In this document: positions 1 through 6,576 of the stretch, piece by piece
Numbering within the stretch: position 1 is the first letter of the stretch
Layout of the letters: every line of letters begins with the position of its first letter
Source of the DNA: Burkholderiales bacterium
GTDB taxonomy: Bacteria > Pseudomonadota > Gammaproteobacteria > Burkholderiales > Burkholderiaceae_C
DNA: 13,068 nt
NCBI GenBank assembly: GCA_011391855.1
Contig: JAABPT010000455.1
Location: forward strand, 1 to 13,068
Direction: 5' to 3'
Made by a program: the position numbers and the translations under genes
Notes under the pieces: generated by a model
Databases searched by the model: none
The model's input: only the letters and a program-made list of their open reading frames with translations
What the model was told of the DNA's origin: nothing

Positions 1-1003
1 ACAGCAGCAGCGCCAGCGCGCACGGCAGCGCCAGCATCAGCACCAGGCGCAGGCTCCAGTCGAGCATCTCGGAATATTCGTGCGCGTCCTGCCGCGCCTG
101 CGCAGCCGAAAGCTGCGGCAACAGCACCACGCCCAGCGCCACGCCCAGCAGCGCGGTGGGAAATTCCATCAGCCGGTCGGCATAGGTCAGCCACGACACC
201 GCGCCCACCGCCACGTGCGACGCAATCTGCGTATTGATGAGCAGCGAGATCTGCGCCACCGAAACGCCCAGCAACGCCGGCGCCATCTGCCGCAGCACCC
301 GGCTCACGCCCGGGTGACGCCAGGCGCGCAAGATGGCCGCGGGCGACAGGCCGAAACGCGGCAGCGCGCCGATGGCTGCCAGCGCCGGAATCTGCACTGC
401 CGCCTGCAGCACGCCACCGAGCATGACGCCGCCAGCCAATGCATAGATCGGGTCGATGCCGGCGGCCGCCAGGCGCGGCGCGCCCCACCAGGCGGCGGCG
501 ATCACGCTCAGGTTCAGCAGCACCGGCGTCACGGCTGGCACCGCAAAGCGCTTCCAGGTGTTCAGGATGCCGGCGGCCAACGCCACCATCGACATGAAGC
601 CGATGTAGGGGAACATCCAGCGCGTCAGCACCACGGCCGTGTCGAAACGCTCGAGCCCGGAGCCGATGATCCACACCAGCACCGGCGCGCCAGCAACGCC
701 AATCACGCAGGTCAAGGCCAGCGCCCAGGCCAGCACGGTGGCCACGGCGTCGATGAGCGCCCGCGTGGCGACGTCACCTTCGCGCTCACGCGTGGCCGCC
801 AGCAGCGGCACGAAGGCCTGCGAGAACGCGCCCTCGGCGAACAGGCGCCGGAACAGGTTGGGCAGGCGAAAGGCGACGTTGAAGGCGTCGGTGGCCGCGC
901 TGGCGCCGAAACTGGCGGCGATGAGCTGTTCACGCACCAGCCCGGTGACGCGGGAAACCAGGGTCAGCAGGGAAACGGTGGACGCAGCTTTGAACAGACT
1001 CAC
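1..1003 (-). CDS. murJ: Lipid II flippase MurJ (MviN), C-terminus beyond window
   Basis: MurJ is the inner-membrane flippase of the MOP superfamily that moves lipid-linked peptidoglycan precursor to the periplasmic face. About 334 of the usual ~515 residues are visible; the rest lies left of base 1. The N-terminus begins MSLFKAASTVSLLTLVSRVT and keeps residues known to matter in the E. coli protein at the same numbers: R18, R24, D39 and R52, the last inside an FRRLFAEGAFSQAF segment. Later comes a conserved TYADRLMEFP stretch, followed by GVALGVVLLPQLS, between hydrophobic helices. The start is GTG at 1001-1003. No in-frame ATG lies just upstream and the Shine-Dalgarno sequence is weak. The gene is divergent from rpsT and its first codons overlap the rpsT promoter region. 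The family assignment is firm; the exact start is slightly less so. Confidence 0.95.
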   Translation of the reverse strand, partial: MSLFKAASTVSLLTLVSRVTGLVREQLIAASFGASAATDAFNVAFRLPNLFRRLFAEGAFSQAFVPLLAATREREGDVATRALIDAVATVLAWALALTCVIGVAGAPVLVWIIGSGLERFDTAVVLTRWMFPYIGFMSMVALAAGILNTWKRFAVPAVTPVLLNLSVIAAAWWGAPRLAAAGIDPIYALAGGVMLGGVLQAAVQIPALAAIGALPRFGLSPAAILRAWRHPGVSRVLRQMAPALLGVSVAQISLLINTQIASHVAVGAVSWLTYADRLMEFPTALLGVALGVVLLPQLSAAQARQDAHEYSEMLDWSLRLVLMLALPCALALLL

Positions 1004-1021
1004 AGCCGCCGATGCTATACT
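990..1021 (+). promoter_or_regulatory. rpsT promoter, overlapping the murJ 5' end
   Basis: An extended -10 element (TG, one base, then TATACT at 1016-1021) lies about 80 nt upstream of the rpsT start codon. A TTGAAC at 990-995 resembles a -35 but is 20 bp away, which is long; the extended -10 may compensate. On the opposite strand the same bases read TATAGC (1014-1019), a plausible -10 for murJ, which would start murJ RNA only a few bases before its GTG. This is motif reading only. Confidence 0.5.
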
Positions 1022-1102
1022 CCGCGGTCTTTGTTTTTCACAGGCTCGAAGCGTTCGAATCGCGCGGGCTGCAACGTTAAAGAAGCTACTGGAAGCTATT
1101 GC

Positions 1103-1405
1103 ATGGCCACCTCGTCCAAAGCCAAGAAGAAGATCGTCCGCCTCGCCTCGGGCCGCAAGCGCGCTCGCCAGGACGTGAAGCTCAACGCCGCCAACACCTC
1201 GCTGCGCTCGCATTTCCGCACCGTCGTGAAAAACGTGCAGAAGGCCGTGGTCGGCGGCGACAAGACCAAGGCCACCGACCTGTTCAAGTCGGCGCAAAGC
1301 GTCATCGACTCGGTGGCCGACAAGGGCATCTTCCACAAGAACAAGGCCGCACGCCTGAAGAGCCGCCTGTCGGCCAAGGTCAAGGCGCTGGCACTGGCCG
1401 CCTGA
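1103..1405 (+). CDS. rpsT: 30S ribosomal protein S20
   Basis: S20 is a primary-binding protein of the 30S subunit that contacts 16S rRNA. The product is 100 residues, slightly longer than the typical 86-90. It is strongly basic, with the classic start MATSSKAKKK, an NxxLRSxxRTxxK helix at about 31-44, and the conserved DKGIFHKNKAARLKSRL segment at 73-89. The open frame extends far upstream to about base 80, but the true start is the ATG at 1103: family homology begins there and a GGAAG ribosome-binding site sits 7 nt upstream (1091-1095). The gene is monocistronic, with its own promoter and terminator, and divergent from murJ. E. coli S20 represses its own translation and uses a UUG start; this gene uses ATG, so that control may differ. 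Confidence 0.97.
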   Translation: MATSSKAKKKIVRLASGRKRARQDVKLNAANTSLRSHFRTVVKNVQKAVVGGDKTKATDLFKSAQSVIDSVADKGIFHKNKAARLKSRLSAKVKALALAA

Positions 1406-1426
1406 CCCGGCTGTCCTGGCCAACCG

Positions 1427-1457
1427 AGGGCCCGCATTTGCGGGCCTTCCGTCTTTT
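1427..1457 (+). terminator. Rho-independent terminator of rpsT
   Basis: A perfect 7-bp GC stem with a 4-nt loop (GGCCCGCATTTGCGGGCC at 1429-1446) can extend by a wobble pair and an A-T pair. A T-rich run ending in TTTT (1454-1457) follows. It lies 20-odd bases past the rpsT stop. The opposing DUF3579 gene ends at 1470, so the stem could also act weakly in reverse, although there is no T-tract on that side. Confidence 0.85.
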
Positions 1458-1469
1458 CGGCGACGAACT

Positions 1470-1793
1470 TCAGCGCGCGCCGGGCTCCGGCAACACGCAG
1501 ACTTCGTTGACCGGCAGGCCGTTGTCGCGGGCGAAGTTCATCACGAAGTCCCAGGCCATGGGCTCGATGTCCTTCAGCGCCTCGTTCACCCACACGCACT
1601 TCACGCCGTCCACCACCTGCGGCACGCAATACGGCGAATAGCCGATGTGGGCGCCGATGCCGCCCGCGCCGCCGCCCGGCCTGAACAACGACATGGCGCC
1701 GGCCAGGCGCTCGGACCAGTCACTGGGCCGGAAGGTACGGCCCGCGGTGGTGATGCCCTGGATGACGAACTGGCGCGGCTTGGTTTGACTCAT
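1470..1793 (-). CDS. DUF3579 domain protein
   Basis: A 107-residue soluble protein of the DUF3579 family, for which I know no established function. Visible family features are FVIQGITTAGRTFRPSDW near residues 9-26, the RLAG(A)MS segment, YSPYCVPQVVDGVKCVWVN in the middle, and a C-terminal LKDIEPMAWDFVMNFARDN run. The open frame continues 38 codons upstream, but I chose the ATG at 1793 (MSQTKPRQFV) because the family similarity begins just after it. The Shine-Dalgarno sequence is poor, so a GTG a few codons upstream is possible. It converges on rpsT and is divergent from argD. From memory, members of this family are often found beside argF/argG in beta-proteobacteria, which makes a link to arginine metabolism plausible but unproven. 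Confidence 0.85.
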   Translation of the reverse strand: MSQTKPRQFVIQGITTAGRTFRPSDWSERLAGAMSLFRPGGGAGGIGAHIGYSPYCVPQVVDGVKCVWVNEALKDIEPMAWDFVMNFARDNGLPVNEVCVLPEPGAR

Positions 1794-1953
1794 CGGCAAG
1801 GTCGCGACCACCAGCGCCGCGGGGTTCGAAATCAGCCGCGGCCGCCGGTGGCGTGCAGCCTGCATTGTGCCTGCTGTCTGTTGCGGCGCAGCAAACACAA
1901 CGCGCAAGGCGTGGCGCGGCCCACACGCGCACGTGCCTCGGCAGGGGCCCCTT

Positions 1954-1959
1954 TAGAAT
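1954..1959 (+). promoter_or_regulatory. Candidate -10 element for the argDF operon
   Basis: TAGAAT occurs within CTTTAGAATCCC, 71 nt before the argD start and inside the 236-nt gap between the divergent DUF3579 and argD genes. No good -35 hexamer is seen 16-18 bp upstream. I found no clear arginine-repressor box by eye. The rest of the gap (1794-2029) is GC-rich with no recognisable gene. Confidence 0.35.
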
Positions 1960-2029
1960 CCCGGCCAGCCGCAAGGTGACCGCAGCGCCCGCGCGCGGCA
2001 TGTCTTGCCGGCCTGCCAGGACCACCGCC

Positions 2030-3247
2030 ATGAATGCGCCCGAACCCGTCGCCGTACAGACTCTGCGGCCCCTGCCGCATGTGATGAACACCTATGGCCG
2101 ACTGCCGATCGCGATGTCGCACGGCCGCGGCTGCTGGCTCTGGGACACCGAGGGCCGCAAATATCTCGACGGTCTGGGCGGCATCGCCGTCAATACGCTG
2201 GGCCACGCGCACCCGAAGCTGGTGCCGGCGTTGCAGGACCAGATCGGCAAGCTGATCCACACCTCCAATTACTATGAGATTCCGCTGCAGGAACAACTGG
2301 CCGCGAAGCTGTGTGAGATTTCGGGGCTGGAGGCCGCCTTCTTCTGCAATTCCGGGCTCGAGGCCAACGAAGGCGCGCTGAAGATCGCGCGCAAGTTCGG
2401 CCATGACAAGGGCGTCGACCGGCCCGAGATCGTCGTCTACGAGAGGGCTTTCCACGGCCGATCGATCGCCACGCTGTCGGCCACCGGCAACCCCAAGGTG
2501 CAGAAGGGCTTCGAGCCGCTGGTCGAAGGTTTCGTGCGCGTGCCGTTGAACGACCTGGCGGCCATCGAGCAGGTGGCGCGAGACAACCCCAACGTGGTGG
2601 CCGTCTTCCTGGAAACGATCCAGGGCGAAGGTGGCATCAACCCCGCTCGCTGGGACTACCTGCAGGGCCTGCGCCGCGTGTGCGACGAACGCGGCTGGCT
2701 GCTGATGCTGGACGAAGTGCAGTGCGGCATCGGCCGCACCGGCAAGTGGTTCGCGCACCAGTGGGCCGGCATCGTGCCGGACGTGATGCCGCTGGCCAAG
2801 GGCCTGGGTTCGGGCGTGCCCGTCGGCGCCATCGTCGTCGGCCCGAAGGCCGTGAACGTGCTCGGCCCCGGCAACCACGGCACCACCTTTGGCGGCAACC
2901 CGCTGGCCATGCGCGCCGGCGTGGAAACGCTGCGCATCATGGAAGAAGACGGCCTGCTGGCCCATGCCGCTGCGGTGGGCGAGGTGCTGCGTGCCGGTCT
3001 GGTGCGTGAGCTGGGCAGCCTTCCCGGCGTGAAGGAGATCCGCGGCGCCGGCCTCATGATCGGCATCGAACTCGACCGCCCCTGCGGCGTGCTGCTCGCC
3101 CGCGCGGCGCAGGCGGGCCTGTTGATCAGCGTCACCGCCGACAGCGTGATCCGCCTCGTGCCGCCGCTCGTTCTCAGCGCCGACGAGGCCGAGCAGATCG
3201 TCGCCCTGCTCGCCCCGCTGGTGAAGAGCTTCCTGGCCGAAACATGA
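2030..3247 (+). CDS. argD: Acetylornithine aminotransferase (class III PLP transaminase)
   Basis: ArgD catalyses the PLP-dependent transamination between N-acetylglutamate semialdehyde and N-acetylornithine in arginine synthesis; homologues may also act in lysine synthesis on succinyl-diaminopimelate. The product is 405 residues, the usual length. Visible motifs are NTYGRLPIA near 20-28, LGGIAVNTLGH at 49-59, SGLEANEGALK at 108-118 (phosphate-binding loop), FHGR at 141-144, LDEVQCGIGRTG at 227-238 with the cofactor-binding D228, and PLAKGLGSGVPVGA at 254-267 with K257 as the Schiff-base lysine. TTFGGNP follows at 285-291. The start at 2030 is favoured by an AGGA 8 nt upstream (2018-2021); an in-frame ATG at 2000 lacks this. 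The stop overlaps the argF start by 4 nt (ATGA), implying translational coupling. Other class III transaminases (ornithine, GABA) are less likely given the argF neighbour. Confidence 0.94.
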   Translation: MNAPEPVAVQTLRPLPHVMNTYGRLPIAMSHGRGCWLWDTEGRKYLDGLGGIAVNTLGHAHPKLVPALQDQIGKLIHTSNYYEIPLQEQLAAKLCEISGLEAAFFCNSGLEANEGALKIARKFGHDKGVDRPEIVVYERAFHGRSIATLSATGNPKVQKGFEPLVEGFVRVPLNDLAAIEQVARDNPNVVAVFLETIQGEGGINPARWDYLQGLRRVCDERGWLLMLDEVQCGIGRTGKWFAHQWAGIVPDVMPLAKGLGSGVPVGAIVVGPKAVNVLGPGNHGTTFGGNPLAMRAGVETLRIMEEDGLLAHAAAVGEVLRAGLVRELGSLPGVKEIRGAGLMIGIELDRPCGVLLARAAQAGLLISVTADSVIRLVPPLVLSADEAEQIVALLAPLVKSFLAET

Positions 3248-4176
3248 AGCCGGGGCATTCGCTGATGAAGCACTTCCTGCAGATCAAGGACCTTCGCGCC
3301 GAGGAATACGCCTACCTGTTCGAGCGCACGCGCATCGTCAAGACGCGCTTCAAGAACTACGAGCGCTACCAGCCGCTGGTGGACCGCACGCTGGCCATGA
3401 TCTTTGAGAAAGCCAGCACACGCACGCGTGTCAGCTTCGAGGCCGGCATGTACCAGATGGGCGGCTCGGTGCTCAACCTCACCACCGCCGACACGCAGCT
3501 CGGCCGCGCCGAACCCGTGGAGGACACGGCGCGCGTGATCAGCCGCATGGTCGACATCGTGATGATCCGCACCTACGAGCAGGCCAAGATCGAGCGCTTC
3601 GCGGCGCATTCGCGGGTGCCGGTGATCAACGGCCTGACCAACGAATACCACCCGTGCCAGATCCTGGCCGATATCTACACCTTCATCGAACAACGGGGTT
3701 CGATCCAGGGCAAGGTGGTGGCCTGGGTCGGTGACGGCAACAACATGGCCAACACCTGGCTGCAGGCGGCCGAGGTGATGGGCTTCACGGTGCACGTGAG
3801 CACGCCCAGCGGCTACGAGGTCGACCCCGCCGTGGCCGGCATCCGCGACGCCGGCTGCTACAAGGTCTTCAACCACCCCATGGAAGCCTGCGAGGGCGCG
3901 CACCTCGTCACCACCGACGTCTGGACGAGCATGGGCTACGAGGCCGAGAACGACGAACGCCGCAAGGCCTTCGTCGACTGGTGCGTGGACGAGGAGATGA
4001 TGGCCGTGGCGCAGCCCGACGCGCTGTTCATGCACTGCCTGCCCGCGCACCGCGGCGATGAGGTCACGGCCGAGGTCATCGACGGCCCGCAGTCGCTGGT
4101 GTGGGACGAGGCCGAGAATCGCATGCACGTGCAGAAGGCGCTCATGGAGTACCTGTTGCTCGGCAGGATCGGATAG
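3244..4176 (+). CDS. argF: Ornithine carbamoyltransferase, anabolic
   Basis: Transfers the carbamoyl group from carbamoyl phosphate to ornithine, giving citrulline; acts as a cytoplasmic trimer. The 310-residue length is typical. The carbamoyl-phosphate site STRTR is at 58-62 within FEKASTRTRVSFE, HPCQ is at 136-139, the SMG ornithine-binding loop is in DVWTSMG at 225-231, and the catalytic HCLP is at 264-267. WVGDGNNMANTW at 161-172 is the usual second-domain entry. The first ATG (3244) overlaps the argD stop as ATGA. A second ATG seven codons on (MKHFLQIKDL, 3265) matches where many family members begin, so the N-terminus may be seven residues shorter. Biosynthetic rather than catabolic ArcB is inferred from the argD partner. 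Confidence 0.95.
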   Translation: MKPGHSLMKHFLQIKDLRAEEYAYLFERTRIVKTRFKNYERYQPLVDRTLAMIFEKASTRTRVSFEAGMYQMGGSVLNLTTADTQLGRAEPVEDTARVISRMVDIVMIRTYEQAKIERFAAHSRVPVINGLTNEYHPCQILADIYTFIEQRGSIQGKVVAWVGDGNNMANTWLQAAEVMGFTVHVSTPSGYEVDPAVAGIRDAGCYKVFNHPMEACEGAHLVTTDVWTSMGYEAENDERRKAFVDWCVDEEMMAVAQPDALFMHCLPAHRGDEVTAEVIDGPQSLVWDEAENRMHVQKALMEYLLLGRIG

Positions 4177-4185
4177 AACCGCGCA

Positions 4186-5202
4186 ATGAGCACCTGGCCC
4201 GCCTACCGATCGCTCGGCGCCAGCGGCCTGAAGGTGTCGCCGCTGTGGCTGGGCACCATGATGTTCGGTGACCAGACGGGCGAGGTCGAAGCCGCCGCCA
4301 TCGTCGACGCCGCGCGCGAAGCCGGCGTCAATGCCATCGACACCGCCGACGTCTACGCCAAGGGCGAATCCGAACGTTTGGTCGGCCGCCTGATCCGGGC
4401 CGACCGCTCGCGTTGGGTGCTAGCCACCAAGGTGGCCAACCCGATGAGCGAGGCGCCCAACGACCGCGGCCTGTCCAGGCGCTGGATCACGCGAGCGGTG
4501 GAGAGCAGCCTGCAGCGCCTGGGCACCGACTGGATCGACCTCTACTACATGCACCGCGACGACGAGACGACGCCGGTGGAAGAAACGCTGGCCACGATGG
4601 CGCGGCTGATCGAGGCTGGCAAGATCCTGCACTACGGCGTGTCGAATTTCCGCGCCTGGCGCATCGCGCGGCTGGTGGAGACGGCACGCCGCATGGGGGT
4701 GCCGCCGCCCGTGGCCTGCCAGCCGCCGTACAGCGCGGTGACGCGCGGCATCGAAACCGAAATCCTGCCTGCCTGCGCGCACTACGGCCTGGGCGCCGTG
4801 ACCTACAGCCCGCTGGCGCGCGGCGTGCTCACGGGCAAATACAGCCCCGACGCGCAGCCCCCTGCCGACAGCCGCGCCGCACGCGCCGACCGGCGGCTGA
4901 TGCAGACCGAATGGCGGCCGGAATCCATCGCGCTGGCGCAGGCCTTCGCCGAGCACGCCCGGGCTCGCGGCGTGAGCGCGGCGCAGCTGGCCATTGCCTG
5001 GGTGCTGAACAACCGGCGGGTCAACGGCGTCATCTCCGGCCCGCGCACGCTGGCGCAATGGCGCGACTACGTGGCGGCACTCGCGGTCGAGGTCACCGCG
5101 GAAGACGAACGCTGGGTCGACGAACGCGTGCCGCCCGGGCATGCCTCCACCTTCGGCTACACCGACCCGATCTACCCGGTGACTGGGCGCGTGGTGGCCT
5201 GA
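4186..5202 (+). CDS. Aldo/keto reductase
   Basis: NAD(P)H-dependent oxidoreductase of the aldo/keto reductase superfamily (TIM barrel), acting on carbonyl compounds; substrate unknown. Of 338 residues, the N-terminus (YRSLGASGLKVSPLWLGTM) is typical of the YajO/aryl-alcohol-dehydrogenase-like group. The catalytic tetrad is intact: D52 and Y57 in AIDTADVY, K82 in LATKVANP, H123 in YYMHRDD. Further family signs are GKILHYGVSNF near 145-155, a YSPLARGVLTGKY segment near 207-219 and a C-terminal cofactor segment around GVISGPRTLAQ. The start lies 9 nt after the argF stop, so it is probably co-transcribed with argDF even though it has no known arginine role. It converges on the cupin gene. The Shine-Dalgarno sequence is weak, consistent with reading on from argF. 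Confidence 0.9.
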   Translation: MSTWPAYRSLGASGLKVSPLWLGTMMFGDQTGEVEAAAIVDAAREAGVNAIDTADVYAKGESERLVGRLIRADRSRWVLATKVANPMSEAPNDRGLSRRWITRAVESSLQRLGTDWIDLYYMHRDDETTPVEETLATMARLIEAGKILHYGVSNFRAWRIARLVETARRMGVPPPVACQPPYSAVTRGIETEILPACAHYGLGAVTYSPLARGVLTGKYSPDAQPPADSRAARADRRLMQTEWRPESIALAQAFAEHARARGVSAAQLAIAWVLNNRRVNGVISGPRTLAQWRDYVAALAVEVTAEDERWVDERVPPGHASTFGYTDPIYPVTGRVVA

Positions 5203-5220
5203 TCCGGGCCGCACCCGGCG

Positions 5221-5235
5221 CCGGCAGCGTGCCGG
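5221..5235. terminator. Possible hairpin between convergent AKR and cupin genes
   Basis: A perfect 6-bp stem with a 3-nt loop (CCGGCAGCGTGCCGG) fills the last bases before the cupin stop codon and lies 18 nt past the reductase stop. There is no T-tract on either side, so it would be a weak or Rho-assisted terminator at best. Confidence 0.35.
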
Positions 5236-5619
5236 TCAGCCGCGAAGAAACAGCGTCACCAGCGGCTCGCTGCCCACCTGCCGGCTCCAGTGGCCATGCA
5301 CGGCGGGGTCGAAGCTGGCGCCGGCAGGCAGCACGTCGGCCGAGTAGAAATGTTCCCCGGGACCGAAAACCCGCGAACTGCCGTCCTGCAGGCCGATCTC
5401 CATCTGCCCGCGCAGGATGAACACCCACTGCGGGTGGTCCGTGCAATGGAAGTCGCTGCGAAAACCCACCGGGCTTTCGCGCAGCTGGTAGCCGCCACTG
5501 GGCTGCAGCGGGGACAACCGTGCCGCCGGCTTGCCTTCGGCGAGCGCCAACGTCTCGTGGCGGAAGCGCGCACGCCCGTCGGGTTCGGTGGCGAGAATGG
5601 TCTTGATGAAGGTGGTCAT
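5236..5619 (-). CDS. Small single-domain cupin protein
   Basis: A 127-residue protein with one cupin beta-barrel. The first cupin box is seen as FHCTDHPQWVFILRGQMEIG at about 57-76 (H58, H62 and E74 are candidate metal ligands). The second is FGPGEHFYSADVLPAG at about 85-100, with H108 and H110 further on. Such proteins include small dioxygenases, isomerases and sugar or acid binders; nothing here fixes a substrate. The frame is open upstream, but the ATG at 5619 (MTTFIKTILATEPDGRARFR) starts the recognisable domain and I prefer it over the far-upstream methionine. It is transcribed alone, convergent with the aldo/keto reductase and divergent from the SDR operon, whose intergenic region it shares. 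Confidence 0.8.
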   Translation of the reverse strand: MTTFIKTILATEPDGRARFRHETLALAEGKPAARLSPLQPSGGYQLRESPVGFRSDFHCTDHPQWVFILRGQMEIGLQDGSSRVFGPGEHFYSADVLPAGASFDPAVHGHWSRQVGSEPLVTLFLRG

Positions 5620-5678
5620 GGTGCTTGCGAGCAGAAGTCGGTGCCCAAGCCAAGCGTCGGCTCCCAGGGCTTCCACGG

Positions 5679-5708
5679 CTGACGGGGCCGAAACGGGCGC
5701 CATAGTAT
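5679..5708 (+). promoter_or_regulatory. Candidate promoter of the SDR-FAH-CIA30 operon
   Basis: CTGACG (5679-5684) and TAGTAT (5703-5708), separated by 18 bp, would start transcription near 5715, about 60 nt before the SDR gene. On the other strand TACTAT (5702-5707) could be the -10 of the cupin gene, giving overlapping back-to-back promoters. These are read by eye only. Confidence 0.35.
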
Positions 5709-5718
5709 TCGAAGCTCC

Positions 5719-5736
5719 GGCGCGTCCAGACGCGCC
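5719..5736. promoter_or_regulatory. Palindrome in the divergent cupin/SDR region, possible operator
   Basis: GGCGCGTC and GACGCGCC form perfect 8-bp arms around a 2-bp centre. It sits just after the proposed SDR transcription start and around the -35 position of the proposed cupin promoter, a good place for a repressor. As RNA it could instead fold as a 7-bp stem with a 4-nt loop followed by CCCTCTTTTCCCTT, so an attenuator or terminator reading is also possible. Confidence 0.4.
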
Positions 5737-5777
5737 CCCTCTTTTCCCTTCATGCGCGCCGCAAAGGAAATTGCTCC

Positions 5778-6530
5778 ATGACCGACAAGATTGCCCTCGT
5801 CACCGGCGCCGGCAGCGGCATCGGCCGCGCCTGCGCCCTGGGCCTGCTGGCCGAGGGCTGGACGGTGGCGCTGGTCGGCCGCCGCGCCGAGGCACTGCAG
5901 GAAACCGCCAGCGCCGCCGGCACTGCTGCGCCGCGCGCCGTGGTCATGCCTTGCGACGTGTCGCAGGAAGCCGAGGTGGCCGCCATCTTCGAAGACCTGC
6001 GCGCACGCTTCGGTCGCCTCGACCTGCTGTTCAACAATGCCGGCACCGGCCTGGCTTCCACCACGCCCGACGCCGTGAGCGGCGAAGACTGGCGGCGCGC
6101 CGTGGATGTGAACCTCAACGGCGCTTTCTACTGCCTTTCGCAGGCCTTCCGGCTGATGAAGGAACAGCGACCGATAGGCGGGCGCATCATCAACAATGGT
6201 TCGATCTCGGCACATGCGCCGCGGCCGGGCTCCATCGCCTACACCGCCACCAAGCACGCCATCACCGGCCTGACCAAGACCGCCGCGCTGGACGGCCGGC
6301 CGTGGGACATCGCCGTAGGCCAGATCGACATCGGCAATGCCGCCAGCGAGATGACGGCGCGCATGGTGAATGGCGTGCTGCAGGCCGACGGCGGCATGAA
6401 GCCCGAACCGCGCATGGACCTGCACTCGCTGGTCGACACCTTCATGGCCATGGTGCGGCTGCCGCTCAGTGCCAACGTGCTGTTCGTGACCGTGATGGCG
6501 ACGAAAATGCCTTTCGTCGGCCGCGGCTGA
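5778..6530 (+). CDS. SDR family NAD(P)-dependent oxidoreductase
   Basis: Short-chain dehydrogenase/reductase with a Rossmann fold, oxidising an alcohol or reducing a ketone; substrate unknown. In 250 residues it shows the nucleotide-binding TGAGSGIG (9-16), GRR at 34-36 after the second strand (an arginine pair often seen with NADP preference), CDV at 59-61, NNAG at 86-89, the active-site Ser142 and YTATK at 155-159 (Y155, K159), with N114 as a fourth catalytic residue. The C-terminus (FVTVMATKMPFVGRG) lacks the usual VDGG-type ending, so it belongs to a less common subgroup. AAAGGAAA at 5763-5770 is a strong ribosome-binding site. It is the first gene of a run with the FAH hydrolase (46 nt later) and the CIA30 protein. 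A 2-keto-3-deoxy-sugar-acid dehydrogenase role is possible but inferred from context only. Confidence 0.92.
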   Translation: MTDKIALVTGAGSGIGRACALGLLAEGWTVALVGRRAEALQETASAAGTAAPRAVVMPCDVSQEAEVAAIFEDLRARFGRLDLLFNNAGTGLASTTPDAVSGEDWRRAVDVNLNGAFYCLSQAFRLMKEQRPIGGRIINNGSISAHAPRPGSIAYTATKHAITGLTKTAALDGRPWDIAVGQIDIGNAASEMTARMVNGVLQADGGMKPEPRMDLHSLVDTFMAMVRLPLSANVLFVTVMATKMPFVGRG

Positions 6531-6576
6531 ATTCCCCGCCGGCCAGCCCATTGCACCCACCACGAAAGACATCGAC

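Noticed and set aside
80..1102. N-terminal extension of the rpsT frame, antisense to murJ
   Set aside because: The opposite strand encodes a clear MurJ, and the ribosome-binding site and S20 homology fix the rpsT start at 1103.
1794..2029. Possible small gene or regulatory RNA in the DUF3579-argD gap
   Set aside because: Short frames are only upstream extensions of the two flanking genes, and there is no ribosome-binding site, hairpin-plus-T-tract or riboswitch-like structure I could recognise.
2656..4128. 490-codon open frame on the minus strand, antisense to argD-argF
   Set aside because: It lies opposite two unmistakable enzymes, has no recognisable domain and shows the His/Val/Arg bias of a GC-rich shadow frame.
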